From the NCBI GenBank assembly GCA_019321725.1, contig CM033106.1:27268118-27332117 (forward strand): DNA of 64,000 bases, in the 5' to 3' direction. Positions 25,501-37,274 of the stretch are shown here, piece by piece. Source of the stretch: Paulownia fortunei. Its lineage: Eukaryota > Streptophyta > Magnoliopsida > Lamiales > Paulowniaceae. A program made the position numbers and the translations under genes. Every line of letters begins with the position of its first letter. Positions within the stretch are counted from its first letter, which is position 1. Below the pieces are notes generated by a model, which ran no database searches, was not told the origin of the DNA, and was given only the letters and a program-made list of their open reading frames with translations.

Positions 25501-27014
25501 GCCAGTGCCCTGTAATTATTCATACTAACCATTAAAAGCCAAACCAAGAAGCCACAGGACCATCATATATATATTCGAACTTAAAATTTTTGGAACTGGG
25601 TCTGAACTCAAGCAGAATGAAATTCATGCTACTTCCTAACTAACAAAATAAAAAGCAGAGCAAAGGTCATAGAAGTATAAGATTTAATACCAGAAATCTA
25701 ACTTGAAATCATTTGGCGACTGAACAGGTCGTTGTCATACTCAAACCAGACAACCAGCAAAAAGGCACAGCGACAGCGACTGAAGTGAAAATTCATTACT
25801 AGTCCTCAGCTACACCAAAAATCATCAGATAAAAGAAGCAGCAACCATTTTAGTTGCAGTTCTGTCCACACACTACAATCCCATCAAGATGGCAACACAA
25901 TGTCAACAACATAACACATTTTTGTTATAACTTGAGAGATTTAGAAGGTGATCCCAAACAAAAAATTGATTTCTGTCACTTATCTTCCAAACCGCTCCTC
26001 AAAAGAGGAAATTCAAAATTTAAAATGAAAATGTAAGGTATACTTAACTTTAGAATGTCAATGATTATCAGGTCCAGGCCACTAGCACTGATTGTCAGCA
26101 TACAAATTCAACATCCGTCAATCTAACAACCATCAGAGCAACTAGATCCACTTTCAAGACCCATTGTCTAAACAACCAAAATCCATGAAGGATAAGAAAG
26201 TCAAAACCAAAAGTCATAGAAGCAGTAAAAGTGGATGAGACAATCATAACCTCATTTAATGTACTCATTAATATGAACATGTGGCTGCATATACTTTCAT
26301 TGAAAAGATATCTTACCAAAAACAATAGTATTCAAAGAATTCTCAACATCCATGCGACTAGAATCAGCTGCTCACATTCAGCATCAAAATGACGATCATG
26401 CATCTACTAATTACAAACAGCCTCAACACCCACATCATCATTTGGCCACCCAGGCCCTTCATTTCTTTTCTCGATCATAGCTATAAACCCAGTACCGGTT
26501 TCATAACAAGTTAGTACTTCTTACAGACTGAGCCAGATGAACAAGTAAAATATAATGGACTCTAGAGAAGATTAAGGGGAGGGGCATAAATTGCACTATG
26601 AAAGAAAGGGCTGGGAGAAAGAAAGTGCCAAGCCGGAGACAGAAACCCAGAGCAACATATGACTACATAAGATCCTTAACATACACAAAACTCCAAGGGA
26701 CAAAGCACCTAAAATATCGCATATTTGAGCTGTCGAACAGGGACCAGTTAAAACTAGGGAATCAAACCTACCAAAAGTCACTAAATGTTCAATCTAGAAC
26801 AGGCATCAGACTGAAGTTCAGTAAATCAGCTACATAGCCACAGAAAATGTGATTCCTTCCGGTCCCTTCTTGCAGTTGCATCCAGCAGTATTGCAGATTA
26901 CTCCTGCAAAAATTTAGAACATGCCACAAAAAGTGATAAGCAATCAATTTTAGCACTGGCATTTTGAAAAAAAAAAAAAAAAAACAGCATCCAGCAAGAT
27001 ACAAACAGACTTTC
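22533..27014. other. Convergent intergenic region between CD2BP2-type gene and SC35
   Basis: It contains the 3' flanks of two convergent genes and a large direct duplication (23095-24492). A CCACCC/GGGTGG-rich stretch at about 24960-25370 contains a short inverted repeat (ccacccatttatggtgggtgg) and a 103-codon minus-strand frame at 25122-25433 of low-complexity Gly/Trp/His content; I do not regard it as a gene. Nothing else is recognisable. Confidence 0.5.
23095..24492. repeat. Direct duplication with a period of about 710 bp
   Basis: Copy 1 (about 23095-23797) and copy 2 (about 23805-24492) match along their whole length in the same order: ttgggagttcaaat, ttctcaag...caaagcaactta, aatcaatgaatacatcaa, tagctccata, cattttcaaacatcaccca, tctgattttatgg/aagg. 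Differences are point changes and small indels, including a poly-A tract in copy 1 and an (ATA)n expansion in copy 2 near 24132. There is no open frame, so it is a non-coding tandem duplication of moderate age; I cannot say whether the unit is a known transposon. Confidence 0.85.
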
Positions 27015-30000
27015 TTAGTTTTGAAGCAAAGGGCTTTGAGAACCAATGACCCTGTTCTGAGGGCGCAAGCCTCCAGTAGTTATTAAGCGACTATGGCTGC
27101 GCCTCTCTGGATTTCCATTTCCAGGAGATGGTTCCCTTCTTGGGGACAAACTCCTACTGGGGCTTTGACTGCTCTGAAGTGGAGATGCACTGCAATTTTT
27201 TCAAACAAAACCCTTTTTGATGATAACACCCAGGGCACAAGAAACCACAAACTTAGAGAATAGAAATTTAGTATAACAAAGAAACCTTTCAAATGATCTA
27301 CTCCTACTTCCTCGTTCATCATCATATCGTCTCCTGCCACGACCTCTATCATAATCTGGACTTCCACTATAACTCCTGTTCCTATACTGATAATCTCGTT
27401 CCCTTTGGTAGTACCTATCGCGATCATACCCATCCAAACTTCTACTCCGGTTTCTCCTCCTATAGTCTCTGTCTCCATAGTAATCATCTTGATACCTGTA
27501 AGAAGTGCAAATCAACAGGTCACAACTTCTAGCAAACAGGGAAAGAGATGACCAAAAAATGGTCAAAGTGCATCACACCAGTGACCTCCAACAGCAAATA
27601 AAGCATGCCACATGAAACATGAAGCACTAAATCTGCTAATGATACAAATCATATGACTGCAAAAGAAAATTCAGTAAATAGTGTGTCCGCCAAATCTAAA
27701 TTTTTTCCTTCCCTCTGTACTGTGTTTTGCCTACATTAAGCTCTCAGGGGGTACTATATAATTCTTTCCAAGGTGGCATGTCCTGAGGCTAAATGTCAAT
27801 GATAATCAATAAAAACCAGAGGTTTTCCAGAAAACAACCAGATGAGCAATTAATCTAGACCTCTCAATAAAACATCAGCAGAGAAAACCTGAAGTTTTAC
27901 CTTCTCCGAGGGCTCCTGCTTCTTGATCTACCACGGCCTCGTGGAAACTTTTCAACAATCCTTCCTTTGTGACTGCAGTCCGAGACATGCAGAGAAATAA
28001 GAAAAAAAAAGTACCATCAAAATCATAAACAATCTTTTCAAACATGTAAGCAGATAAGAGCTTAATCCAGAAACCATAGATAAAGCCCAGGACTCAACAC
28101 AAAGATGATAAAATAAAGTGCCCAAAATGCCATATGAACAAACAAAAAAGGAAAACATATCCAGAGGAGTATAATTAATGTAAAGTCATCCCAAAAATAT
28201 TAGAACATACAATCAGTTAACTCACATTCGTTCTGCATGTGGTCCATACTTCGCAAATCGAACAGCAATTTCTCTTCCATCAACCACCCTCCCTACAAGA
28301 CAATACAATGTTAATAGCAGGATAGTCAGTAGTTAGCAGATTAGCAGATATCAGAGTGAAACAAACGTTTTCAAAATTTTCCTGAATCCCAAAACAAGTT
28401 CAAACAATGGAAATCATTATGTTCCAAATGTCTCTTGCACTTGTTAAAAGTGACGATATATTAGGTTATTTTTCTTCTTAAAATTTTTAAGAAGTTCACA
28501 GTAGAGTTTCATCAGTCTTCAACTAACCAAAAAGTATTACCATTCTTCAGCAAAACAAAAAATGAATTCTGCCCTGAAAGATCACATAATACTGAAGCAA
28601 ACTTCAACTATTGAGAACAAAAGATCCTTCTTTAACCTGCACTCTATCAAAATAAGTAAGTGAACTCCGAAAATCAATCATGCACCTACAGAACTAACCC
28701 ATTCTATGTACTAGAATCAATATTTAATTTCTCAATATTTGACAAAATTATAAGGAAATCTTTTGTAATATAAAAATCAGGGCACAAATTTGAAATAACC
28801 ATATTGCATATGCATGTACATTCATGCCTTATTAAATCAAATAAAATGGTGATGTTGAGAGGGTAACTAACAAGTACATATGACACTTCCGCTTAGCGGC
28901 CTGCAAGTATCCAGACATTGCTTGAAATTGTGGGTGATCAAAAGACATGTTAACAATAGATTTGTTACTTGCCATAGCACACTGATTTTAATATTGCAAA
29001 GGCACATAATGATGGGAAAACTAATTGAAGATAAAGTACATATCTGATATTAAGTGACCATTCTATGCTTACTTTTTTGGCTTATAAAGTTCCCAGGGAA
29101 CTTTATGAAGGCGTAGATAAAACTCAACATTATAGTAAATTTAAATGCTAATAATGTAAAGATGGTTTACAAGGATATTGAGAGCTACTTCATTTCATTA
29201 TAGAAACATACCACGATTTCTAATTTAGCATAAACACATGCTAAGAGATATTCGATATGGCACTTTTTACAGTGATGCATTTGAGCCACACATGCAGCTT
29301 TCACAAACTCATGTTGCTTTATAGACAATATTTTGCTCAATTTAACCTGAAGCTGCATTCATTCCATAATTACAAAGGCACACAATGATTCATCTTTATG
29401 CACAAATACATACCATCTAGCCTATCCACAGCCTTCTGCGCTTCATCTTTGTACATGTAACGAACAAATGCAAAATCACGTGACTCACCAGTCCTACAAC
29501 ATAAGAAATCATCACAAAAGATTAGAAAAAACTACCGGAAATTAGTTGGACAAAACTATCCAGACCATTAAACTACTGAAATGAATATTTTTTATATTGC
29601 CAATGTATATAGAAGACACATAATACATCCAGACCAATTTCTCCTACTCTGCCCATAGCTCATATTAACAAATAACTCTAGAGCCTTCTTTGAACTTTGT
29701 TGACAAAAACTTAAAGCTCCAATTAATCTCTACATCATTTGTAGATCAGTGACATTTAAATAATTGGAGTCCTAATGCACAATATCATTAATTTGATTCC
29801 TTAACCTTTTCTGAAGATTTTTAGAGTGAGTTTGCAAACTCCACTCAATAAGATTATTAGTCTAGGATTTGCAAGACTTTGATGGCATCATAGTGTCGTA
29901 TTTGTAAATAATTAGTTGCAGCTTTTGCACTACTAAATAAATAACGAAAATATTTACTAGATACTAGATGCAAATACATAATTGCTTAGATACGGAAAAT

Positions 30001-31072
30001 GCATAGTGTTTTCAATAATTTGGGCATTATATAATTGACAATACAAAATAATAAATCAGAGTCTACAACATAGGTAAATTAAGATCTCAATCATAGTTTA
30101 AATTGGTATGGAGAACATAATTTAAAAAAATATCTCATCTATGATGAACTGATTAAGAGAGCTGACTTTAATTTTCTTGAGTTTTTGATAGAATAACCTA
30201 CGTTATCTTTATATAATCATCACACTTGTGGTAAGAAAACTTAATCAAACTAGCTTGATAACATAGTTTTTATGTTTAATTACAAAAAACCCCATAAGGT
30301 TTGGCCCATCAACAAAAAAACCCAATTCGGTTTAAAAATTACAAATACCCCTCGATGTTTGTCTCCATCTTACATATTGCACTTGCACTTGCTGTCCATC
30401 TCCATAACAAAAAATGCTTAAGTCAATCAAAAATATATGGGGAAACCCTATTTTGTGTTCACAATACTGTTCATGAAATAGGTTGAGACAAAAGGCCCTT
30501 GCGTTTAATTGTAGTGCTTTACAAGGCTAAGGGATGTAATCTTTATTATTTTACAACTAATGTTTATACTTTTCTTAAATTTAAACAAAAAGTAAAAGAT
30601 TTCAAATAATAATTCCTTTTATAGCTATTATTTTTCCATTTATAAAATTTCAAACAAAATTTCCAATAAAATTTAATAGAACTAGTGGAAGTCTTTCATT
30701 TTGGGTACATCAATGACCGACTAGCGATTCCGGCTTCATGTAGCCGACTGCAAGGCTAAAGTTGCAAAGCCAAAATAAGGTTGTCATGAACTGAAAATAG
30801 GGCTCACCATAAATTGTCTTCTTATGATAGATGAATCTTTACAAAAAGATTTTAAAGGAACAAGCAACCCCCTACATTGAATAGGTTCAATCTATATTCA
30901 TTTGATTATGGCCTTCTAAAACGATCTACTAAATTCTGAGTCGTTCTAAAGGATCAAAATGGCTAATGTCACATAGATAATCATGAAATGGGGTACGGAT
31001 TAGATCAAATTGGGGAATTGAGGTCTATAATAGATAGTGATTTCTCCCCTTCTATTTTTACTTACAAAGGTC

Positions 31073-31106
<34 letters not shown>

Positions 31107-32265
31107 AAAATCCTTATTTTTCTTATTCCTACAAGTTCCCATTCCTTACGAGTGGACCAGACCCTCCATTATATAGAGCACGAACTACCATTCAAATCTT
31201 TATTGGAGAATTCCACCCACAAGCACAAAGTTTATGGGTGACTGATATTACTCATCATCATTTAGCTATTGAATTTATTTTGATTGGACATAGTATTAAG
31301 GAACTTTTCGATGCACATATCCCTTCGGGAGGGCGATTGAGAAGTGGGGTGGGTGGGGCTGCGTGGCACCGTCAGGTTGGGGTGGCTAAGTGGTGGTTGT
31401 GGTGGGGTAGGAGATGGGTTTCAATTTTTTTTTTTTCTTCTTTTCATTTTGTTTTTTCATTTTCAAATAGAAAAAAATTGTGGATCCTTGGATGATGATC
31501 ACTAGCTCTTGTTTATTTTAAAACACTTATTGATGAGGGGCAACATCATCTGTTCACTTTATTTATTTATTTTTTTCTTTTTTGTTTGATTTCAACTTAA
31601 TGTTAGGGGTAAAAGAGAATTTTTGACAAATTCTGTCAACTTTTTCCAAAATCGTTAGTCATTGGGGTATTTGTAATTTCGAAATTATTTTTTTTTTTTT
31701 TTTTTTTGGGTTATTTGGCCAAACCTTAAGGGGTTTTTGTAAACAACCCTAGTTTTATTTATCAATATTATCATTATACAAAAAGCCCAAATCAGGCAAA
31801 TCTTACTTAAAATTACCAAGGCTCATTCTATTGATCTTCCTCCATTTAAAAAACAAAAAGGCACGATACATTACAAAATGAAGAGTTATTAAAGAGTATG
31901 AACAATAACTATACAACCCAAAAAATATAAAAACAGGATACTGCAAAGGTACCTCCGATCTCTGGGAATAAAGATATCGACGACCTTTCCATACTTCTCG
32001 AATAGTAGAAAGAGATCATCCGATGTCGTGCCTGTCAAAATTCAAACCCCAAAAAAAAAAAGAAAAAAAAAGTACATAATCAAAAACGGGTTTCCTTGCT
32101 TCAATTGTTAAAGAAAGCCTAAACATCGAAAATTCAAAATAAAAAATACAAAAAAAAGAATAAAAAAAAAGTTTCACAATTAGATGAAAGGCCTCTAAAA
32201 TTACGGAAATTGACGTTCAGAACCAGGAGAGAATAGGTGTCGGCAACGCCCGCAGCGTGCGGCAT
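27015..32265 (-). CDS. SC35: SC35-type serine/arginine-rich splicing factor
   Basis: SR proteins of the SC35/SRSF2 type bind exonic pre-mRNA through one RRM and recruit spliceosome components through an RS tail in nuclear speckles. Seven exons on the minus strand: 32265-32205, 32031-31953, 29493-29414, 28292-28226, 27972-27901, 27495-27286, 27189-27015. They sum to 744 nt (247 aa, TAA stop). The RRM is at about residues 10-88: RNP2 region [10 protein letters not shown], linker [34 protein letters not shown]1 RDFAFVRY (52-59) and the SC35-specific [15 protein letters not shown]. The tail has [14 protein letters not shown], an Arg/Tyr/Asp-rich stretch, [19 protein letters not shown] and [18 protein letters not shown]1 has Asp53 where the family normally has Gly. 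The protein is shorter than the Arabidopsis homologue. Intron 2 (2.5 kb) hosts a mobile element. The short N-terminus before the RRM (MPHAAGVAD) is set by the only in-frame ATG near the site. Confidence 0.95.
30274..31749. mobile_element. TIR element (about 1.48 kb, Mutator-like?) in SC35 intron 2
   Basis: The left end reads gtttaattacaaaaaacccc then ataaggtttggcc. The right end read in reverse complement is gggttgtttacaaaaacccc then ttaaggtttggcc, so the ends form imperfect terminal inverted repeats of about 33 bp. Flanks tagtttttat (30264-30273) and tagttttatt (31750-31759) resemble a 9-10 bp target duplication with one difference. Inside are a block 'tacaaatacccc...cttacatattgcac' shared with the small element at 63537, a (CA)n tract (31073-31101), a psaB-like fragment and no transposase. 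The long target duplication suggests a Mutator-type non-autonomous element, which is inference. Confidence 0.65.
31165..31345 (+). pseudogene. psaB: Decayed fragment of plastid psaB inside the TIR element
   Basis: The translated peptide reads [20 protein letters not shown] then [20 protein letters not shown] then SGGRLRSG. This corresponds to the photosystem I P700 apoprotein A2 segment with the signatures [37 protein letters not shown] and GGRL. Upstream, [11 protein letters not shown] matches the preceding GAGTAILTLLG in register. About 13 residues between AIEFI and IGHS are missing, an internal deletion, and several residues differ. Photosystem genes of this kind are plastid-encoded, so this is a nuclear plastid-DNA relic of about 180 bp, not a functional gene. 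Identification rests on remembered family sequence; no alignment was run. Confidence 0.75.
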
Positions 32266-32370
32266 TTTTCTCTCTCTGAAACTCTGAAAGCGTTTGCGTG
32301 TGTGAATGTGAGAAATTCAGAGAAGAAGAACCTTCTTGAAGAAGAGGGAGAAATTCTTTAAAAAAACCCA

Positions 32371-32461
32371 TATTATATATGGCAGCCCATTTACAACATT
32401 GGCCCAATTTTCATATTGTAGTTTAATTTTTTTGTTGGACCTCTCCAAATGGGCTGGCCCA
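32371..32461 (-). promoter_or_regulatory. SC35 core promoter: TATA box and site II elements
   Basis: Read on the minus strand, a TATA-like ATATATAATA lies at 32380-32371, about 105 bp before the ATG. Upstream are TGGGCT (32389-32384), TGGGCC (32406-32401) and TGGGCC (32461-32456). TGGGCC/T are site II elements, bound by TCP factors and typical of plant housekeeping, ribosomal and RNA-processing genes. A CCAAT word overlaps the 32401 site. Motif calls only; no expression data. Confidence 0.55.
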
Positions 32462-33367
32462 GCATCTCAATTTTCAGAAATATCTGATTTTGTTTACACT
32501 AGGGAGTGATTTCTAGGGATATCTTGGTCATGAATTTTGTTTAATTTAGTTTTGTAATGTTGGTTATGAATTTTTCAATAATAGACCATTTTAATATATT
32601 ATGATTAGCCAATTTGGAGACGTAAACAATTGAAAGTTGGATTAGATTAAAATTTAAATAATACCCGTGAGCCGTATATATAAATTCCATATTTTACTTT
32701 ATTTACAAGTTTACTTTTAGTCATTTAAAAGAATAAATAAATTTTCTAGAATGGATGTAAAAGTTTTAAATGTGGTTTTTATAGCTACCATATTGGTGGC
32801 CTCTCCCAAAAATTAATAAAAAAACAAACCCCATGGTTTCCCTCTACATTGTCCCTTAACTAATTTCTTCCTCAATGTCATAAACAGGTTTTACCATTTG
32901 TTTTGGAAAAACAGAAATCTAAATGAGATTACAACTTCAAAATCGATTTTTGAATCATCGTGCTGAAGTACATGTGCTTATATACACCTGTTAATGTTAA
33001 TTTTCTCCCATATAATTTTAGCCATTTTTCAATTTTCATTACTATTTTTTCACATGATTCCATCCACCCAAACAAGCCATGGGATATTCATCCTAATACG
33101 ACCCTTAGAGGCTCTTTTTGGTTCCATCACTGGTGTGGCCCAGATTTGTTCAAGCTATGTGGAGCCCAATAATTTGGATTGATAGGGTAAAGGGTAGTAG
33201 ATTTATTGGGCTTTAGATATGTTGATTAAGTGGATCAAAGCGTAATGATGAGAAATCTGCTTCATGACATGGCCAGTTCTCATGACCCCATCTGTACTTT
33301 ATAGGGAGGTGTGTTCTGATTTCTAAGTTAATTTGGGAAACTGATTTAGGTCTGTTATTTCCGTATG
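32462..33367. other. Intergenic DNA upstream of SC35
   Basis: AT-rich spacer between the SC35 promoter and the tandem array. Two overlapping frames at 32960-33182 have no domain or conserved feature. I see nothing else in it. Confidence 0.5.
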
Positions 33368-36300
33368 TGTATGGATTCTATACACTCTTATCCATGACAT
33401 TATGATAATTTATTATAATTTTGATACAAATTAGGTAGGTGTTGGATAAAAAAAATAAAATAATATTTAAGCTACCTTATAAGTGTAGATAGAATTTTAT
33501 GTAATTCTTATCCATGATATGTCAATAATTTATTAGAATTTTGATACAAATTCGTTAATTGTTGGATAAGAAAATAAAATAATATTTAGATAAATCCAAA
33601 AGATGGATGGTTACTATAAAACGGTTATTCCAAGATAATGAAATTTCTCTTTTACCCCTATTACATCACCACTTTATTTATTATATATATATATATGTGG
33701 TCTTTTTTATATTGCTATGTGTACTATATTTGAGCATTTTTATATTATTATTTTTTTATTTTCAAAGTTTTAAGCATCGATTATCTTTGTTGGCAACCCG
33801 ACATTTCTAATCCTTATTTTTTAAGGGCTACTGGATGTGGAATTCTATACATCTCTTATCCATGACACTCGATAATTTATTAAAATCTTGATACAAATTA
33901 GTTAGTTGTTGGATAAGAAAATAGAATAATATTTAGGCTACCCAATAGGTGTAGATATGATTCTATGTAACTCTTGTCTATGACACCTCAATAATTTATT
34001 AGAATATTGATATAAATTAATTAGTTATTAGATAATAAAATATAATAATATTTAGGTAAATGGATGGTTACTATAGAACGATTATTTCAAGATAATGAAA
34101 TTCCTCTTTTACCCATATTACCTCACAACTTAATTCACTATATATATATATATATGAGCCTTTTTTATATTCTTATGTTTACTATATTTAAGTATTTTTA
34201 TATTATTTGTTTTCATTTTCAAAGTCTTAAGTATCGAGTACCTTTGCTGGCAACACGACATTTCTAATCTTTATTTTTTAAGGGTTGCTGGATGTGGAAT
34301 TCTATACATTTCTTATCTATGACACTTCAATAATTTATTAGAATTTTAATACAAATTAGTTAGTTATTGGATAAGAAAATAGAATAATATTTAGGCTACT
34401 CAATAGGCGTAGACAGGATTCTATGTAACTCTTGTCCATGACACCTCGATAATTTATTAAAATATTAATATAAATTAATTAGTTGTTTGATAAGAAAAGA
34501 GAATAATATTTAGGTAAATTCAAAAGGTGGATGGTTACTGTAGAACGGTTATTTCAAGAGTATGAAATTCCTCTTTGACCCCTATTGTAACAACCCCCAA
34601 TACTACACATACATATATACTTATAGATACAATAATTTTGACATGATAAATCCTGTGTACCTGTACAAATTTTTTTTTTTTTTCCTGTAACTGCATAATA
34701 AATAATAAACTATTTTTCTCACTCACAAACTAATATATATATATACCTGCAGAGCACCCATAACAACCATAACATTTACATACTCATGTACAGAAAAGTT
34801 TTAAAAGTAACACACAGTACAAATCCCAAAATCTAATATAATACACTCCAAAATCAAATAAGTTAACAACCAGCCCGACAGGTCGTCATCCATGTACACT
34901 GATCCTCAGAACCTGTAGGAACTCCAGTCGCTCGCTCAGTAAGTCCATGGCTTCAAGTATCATCAAACTTACCTACAATGCATGAACTACGTGAGCTAAT
35001 ACTCAGTAAATGAAAATCATGCATGGTGAAGGGGATAATCCAACATAAATGCAATACATTTTTATGAGATTATGACAAGAATGCGAACTTATGCATCAAA
35101 ATCATTTTATTTAAAAAATCATTTTCCATCACTGGGCCCTTGGCCCACCTACTATGTACCGGATAGAGCTCTCGACAATATCAATAATCACATGGCCATA
35201 AACAGATTGACACAGTCCGGGGACCATCTCCTGGGATCACCAAAGGTCCACCCCCTGTCTTCCCCTGTGACCCTCCAGAAGTATTCCCACCGGCGGCGTC
35301 AATAAGGGCACAGTCAAGTAGTCCACCCTCTCGTGACCACCAGAGGTACACCCCCTGTCAACCTCTATGATCCTCCGAAAAGTAATACTCGCGGCGCCCC
35401 AAACATCATATAAATAAGCCACACATGGGCCTCGGTACACTAGTAGTGGCCAACCAAAATATTTTCTTTCTAAAATTAATGTTATGCATGCAAAACCCCA
35501 ACTATGAGCACGTATTATGCATGCACTTGTAAATGTTGATGAATGGCATGTTTAATGACACAGTGAATCACCTGTCCTGTCAACCAAACAACGCATGCAC
35601 TATAAGATATTTATAATACTCATCAAAATACAATGATCACATTTAATATAAATAAGTCAAGAAATACTATGCCCATGCATTGTAGTTGTAAATGGATTTT
35701 CACTTACCTTCCACCTTTGATATCTTATTGAAGATTAACAAGATTCTCTCCCTAACTTTAGATATAAGGCGGCCTGTAAAAGTATGACGTATTAATTTTC
35801 ATTTTAATCAATAAGTTTCTATATCAAATTTCATAGGGGATCTTAAATTTTAAATTTAATTAAGTAACAATCAAACTTTAAAATTTTTATATTTCACCCC
35901 AATCAGAACCTTTTAAATACTTTAATTTCTTATTTTAAATTTATTCTAATATTATTTAATTGATATGTTATAATCCTGTAATAAATCCTTCAATTTAATT
36001 AACTCCGTCATTCAATCAATACAAGATAATAAAATTGAATATTCGTAACTAATTTCAAATTAAAGGTGTATATTAGTTATTGTCTCATAAGAAAATAACT
36101 AGTTAATTTAAATCAAAACTTTCTTTCAAATTAGAAATAAACGACATAAACATATATTTTTATCCGTACAAAAATAAGAAAGGACTTACCCAAAATTCCT
36201 TCAAATTTTTACGGTTGAAATTTGTTCTTGCTATTTCTTCTTCGTTTTGTTTTCTTTTCCTTTCTTTGCTGCCGTGCGCGGACGTGTGTGTGTGGTGTTA

Positions 36301-37274
36301 TTTAGGAAATAAATGTAACGTAATATATTATATATGTACTTATCCTTAATATTAGCATTAAAGAAATCTAATCTAATATATATATATATATACTTAACCT
36401 TAATATTAGTATTAAAGTAATCTAATACAATATTATATATATATGCTTATCCTTATCATATATATATGTAATATAATATACACTACATATGCTTATCCTA
36501 ATCATGTATAAATGTGTACACTACACGTGTAATCATACATATATATATATATATATTATATTACACACCATATACTTATATATATATATATTATATTTAT
36601 ATTCACATCATATACTTATATATATATATTTATTTATATTTCACATCATATACTTATATATATTATTTATATTTATATATATATATATTTATATATAATC
36701 AATACAAAATATTATTTATTTATTTTTATATATTTTTATTTATAAGCCCCTAAAAATTACACACTCTTAATTAATATGATAATGTCCTTATTTTCTTTTA
36801 TTATTATTATCACTATTACTATCATTATTTTCTCCTTAATTAATTTATTTGCATGGTTTATCCTACACCAATATACATAACGATGCCACCTTTCACTTAC
36901 GTGTATCATAATATTATCTGGTAATTGATACCTAAATTCAAATTTTAGTACCAACTCAACCAATTAGGTTAAAGAATCTTTAAACTAATATCCGTGACAA
37001 CTTCAAAAGTTTAATTATTAAAATACCGTATAAAATATAATGTATTATGAAATATCAATTAAAATGCAATGACACATACGTGGCATAAAATGCATGAACT
37101 ATATTGGTCAGGTGAGTAGTATGAGGCTCGGGTATTACACCTATTACCTCACCACTTTATTCACTATATATATATATATATTTAAGCATTTTATATTATT
37201 TTTATTATTATTTTCAAAGTCTTAAGCATCGAGGCAACCCGACATTTCTAATCTTTATTTTTTAAGGGTTATTG
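33368..37274. repeat. Tandem array of three ~460-bp units, third split by an LTR
   Basis: Unit 1 starts near 33368, unit 2 near 33829, unit 3 near 34287 and resumes after the LTR at 37145-37274. Each unit carries, in order: 'attctatac..ctcttatccatgacac', two sub-repeats of about 105 bp containing 'aatttattagaattttgatacaaatt' type sequence and 'ttggataagaaaata', then 'ggatggttactatagaacg', 'tttacccctattac', a TA microsatellite, 'tatttgagcatttttatat', 'caacccgacatttctaat' and 'ttttttaagggctactggatgtgg'. The two 67-codon frames at 33607 and 34064 are just the same unit translated twice. No coding function; it could be a small satellite or an expanded transposon remnant. Confidence 0.8.
34586..37139. 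mobile_element. Solo LTR of a Ty3/Gypsy-like retrotransposon (2554 bp)
   Basis: The element begins TGTAACAACCCCCAATAC and ends GGGTATTACA, so it has TG...CA ends with a short inverted repeat. It is flanked by the perfect 5-bp duplication cctat (34581-34585 and 37140-37144). Removing it and one cctat restores the reading 'gacccctattacctcaccac', matching the undisrupted neighbouring repeat units. There is no internal polyprotein, primer-binding site or second LTR, so it is a solo LTR left by LTR-LTR recombination. TGTAAC...TTACA termini are typical of plant chromovirus-type Gypsy LTRs. Internally it has a GC-richer segment with two similar blocks of about 101-bp period (about 35230-35300 and 35332-35400, both with ccaccccctgtc/acaccccctgtc) and long TA tracts (36350-36700). 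Confidence 0.88.

Noticed and set aside
32201..32407. Upstream ATG at 32407 as SC35 start
   Set aside because: It is in a different frame from the RRM; the ATG at 32265 is the one that joins exon 2 in frame.
33607..34267. Two similar 67-codon frames (MVTI.RLFQDNEI)
   Set aside because: They are the same non-coding repeat unit translated twice; the later part is AT-rich low complexity.
36489..36753. Tyr/Ile-rich frames of 69-79 codons
   Set aside because: They are translations of TA-repeat sequence inside the solo LTR.
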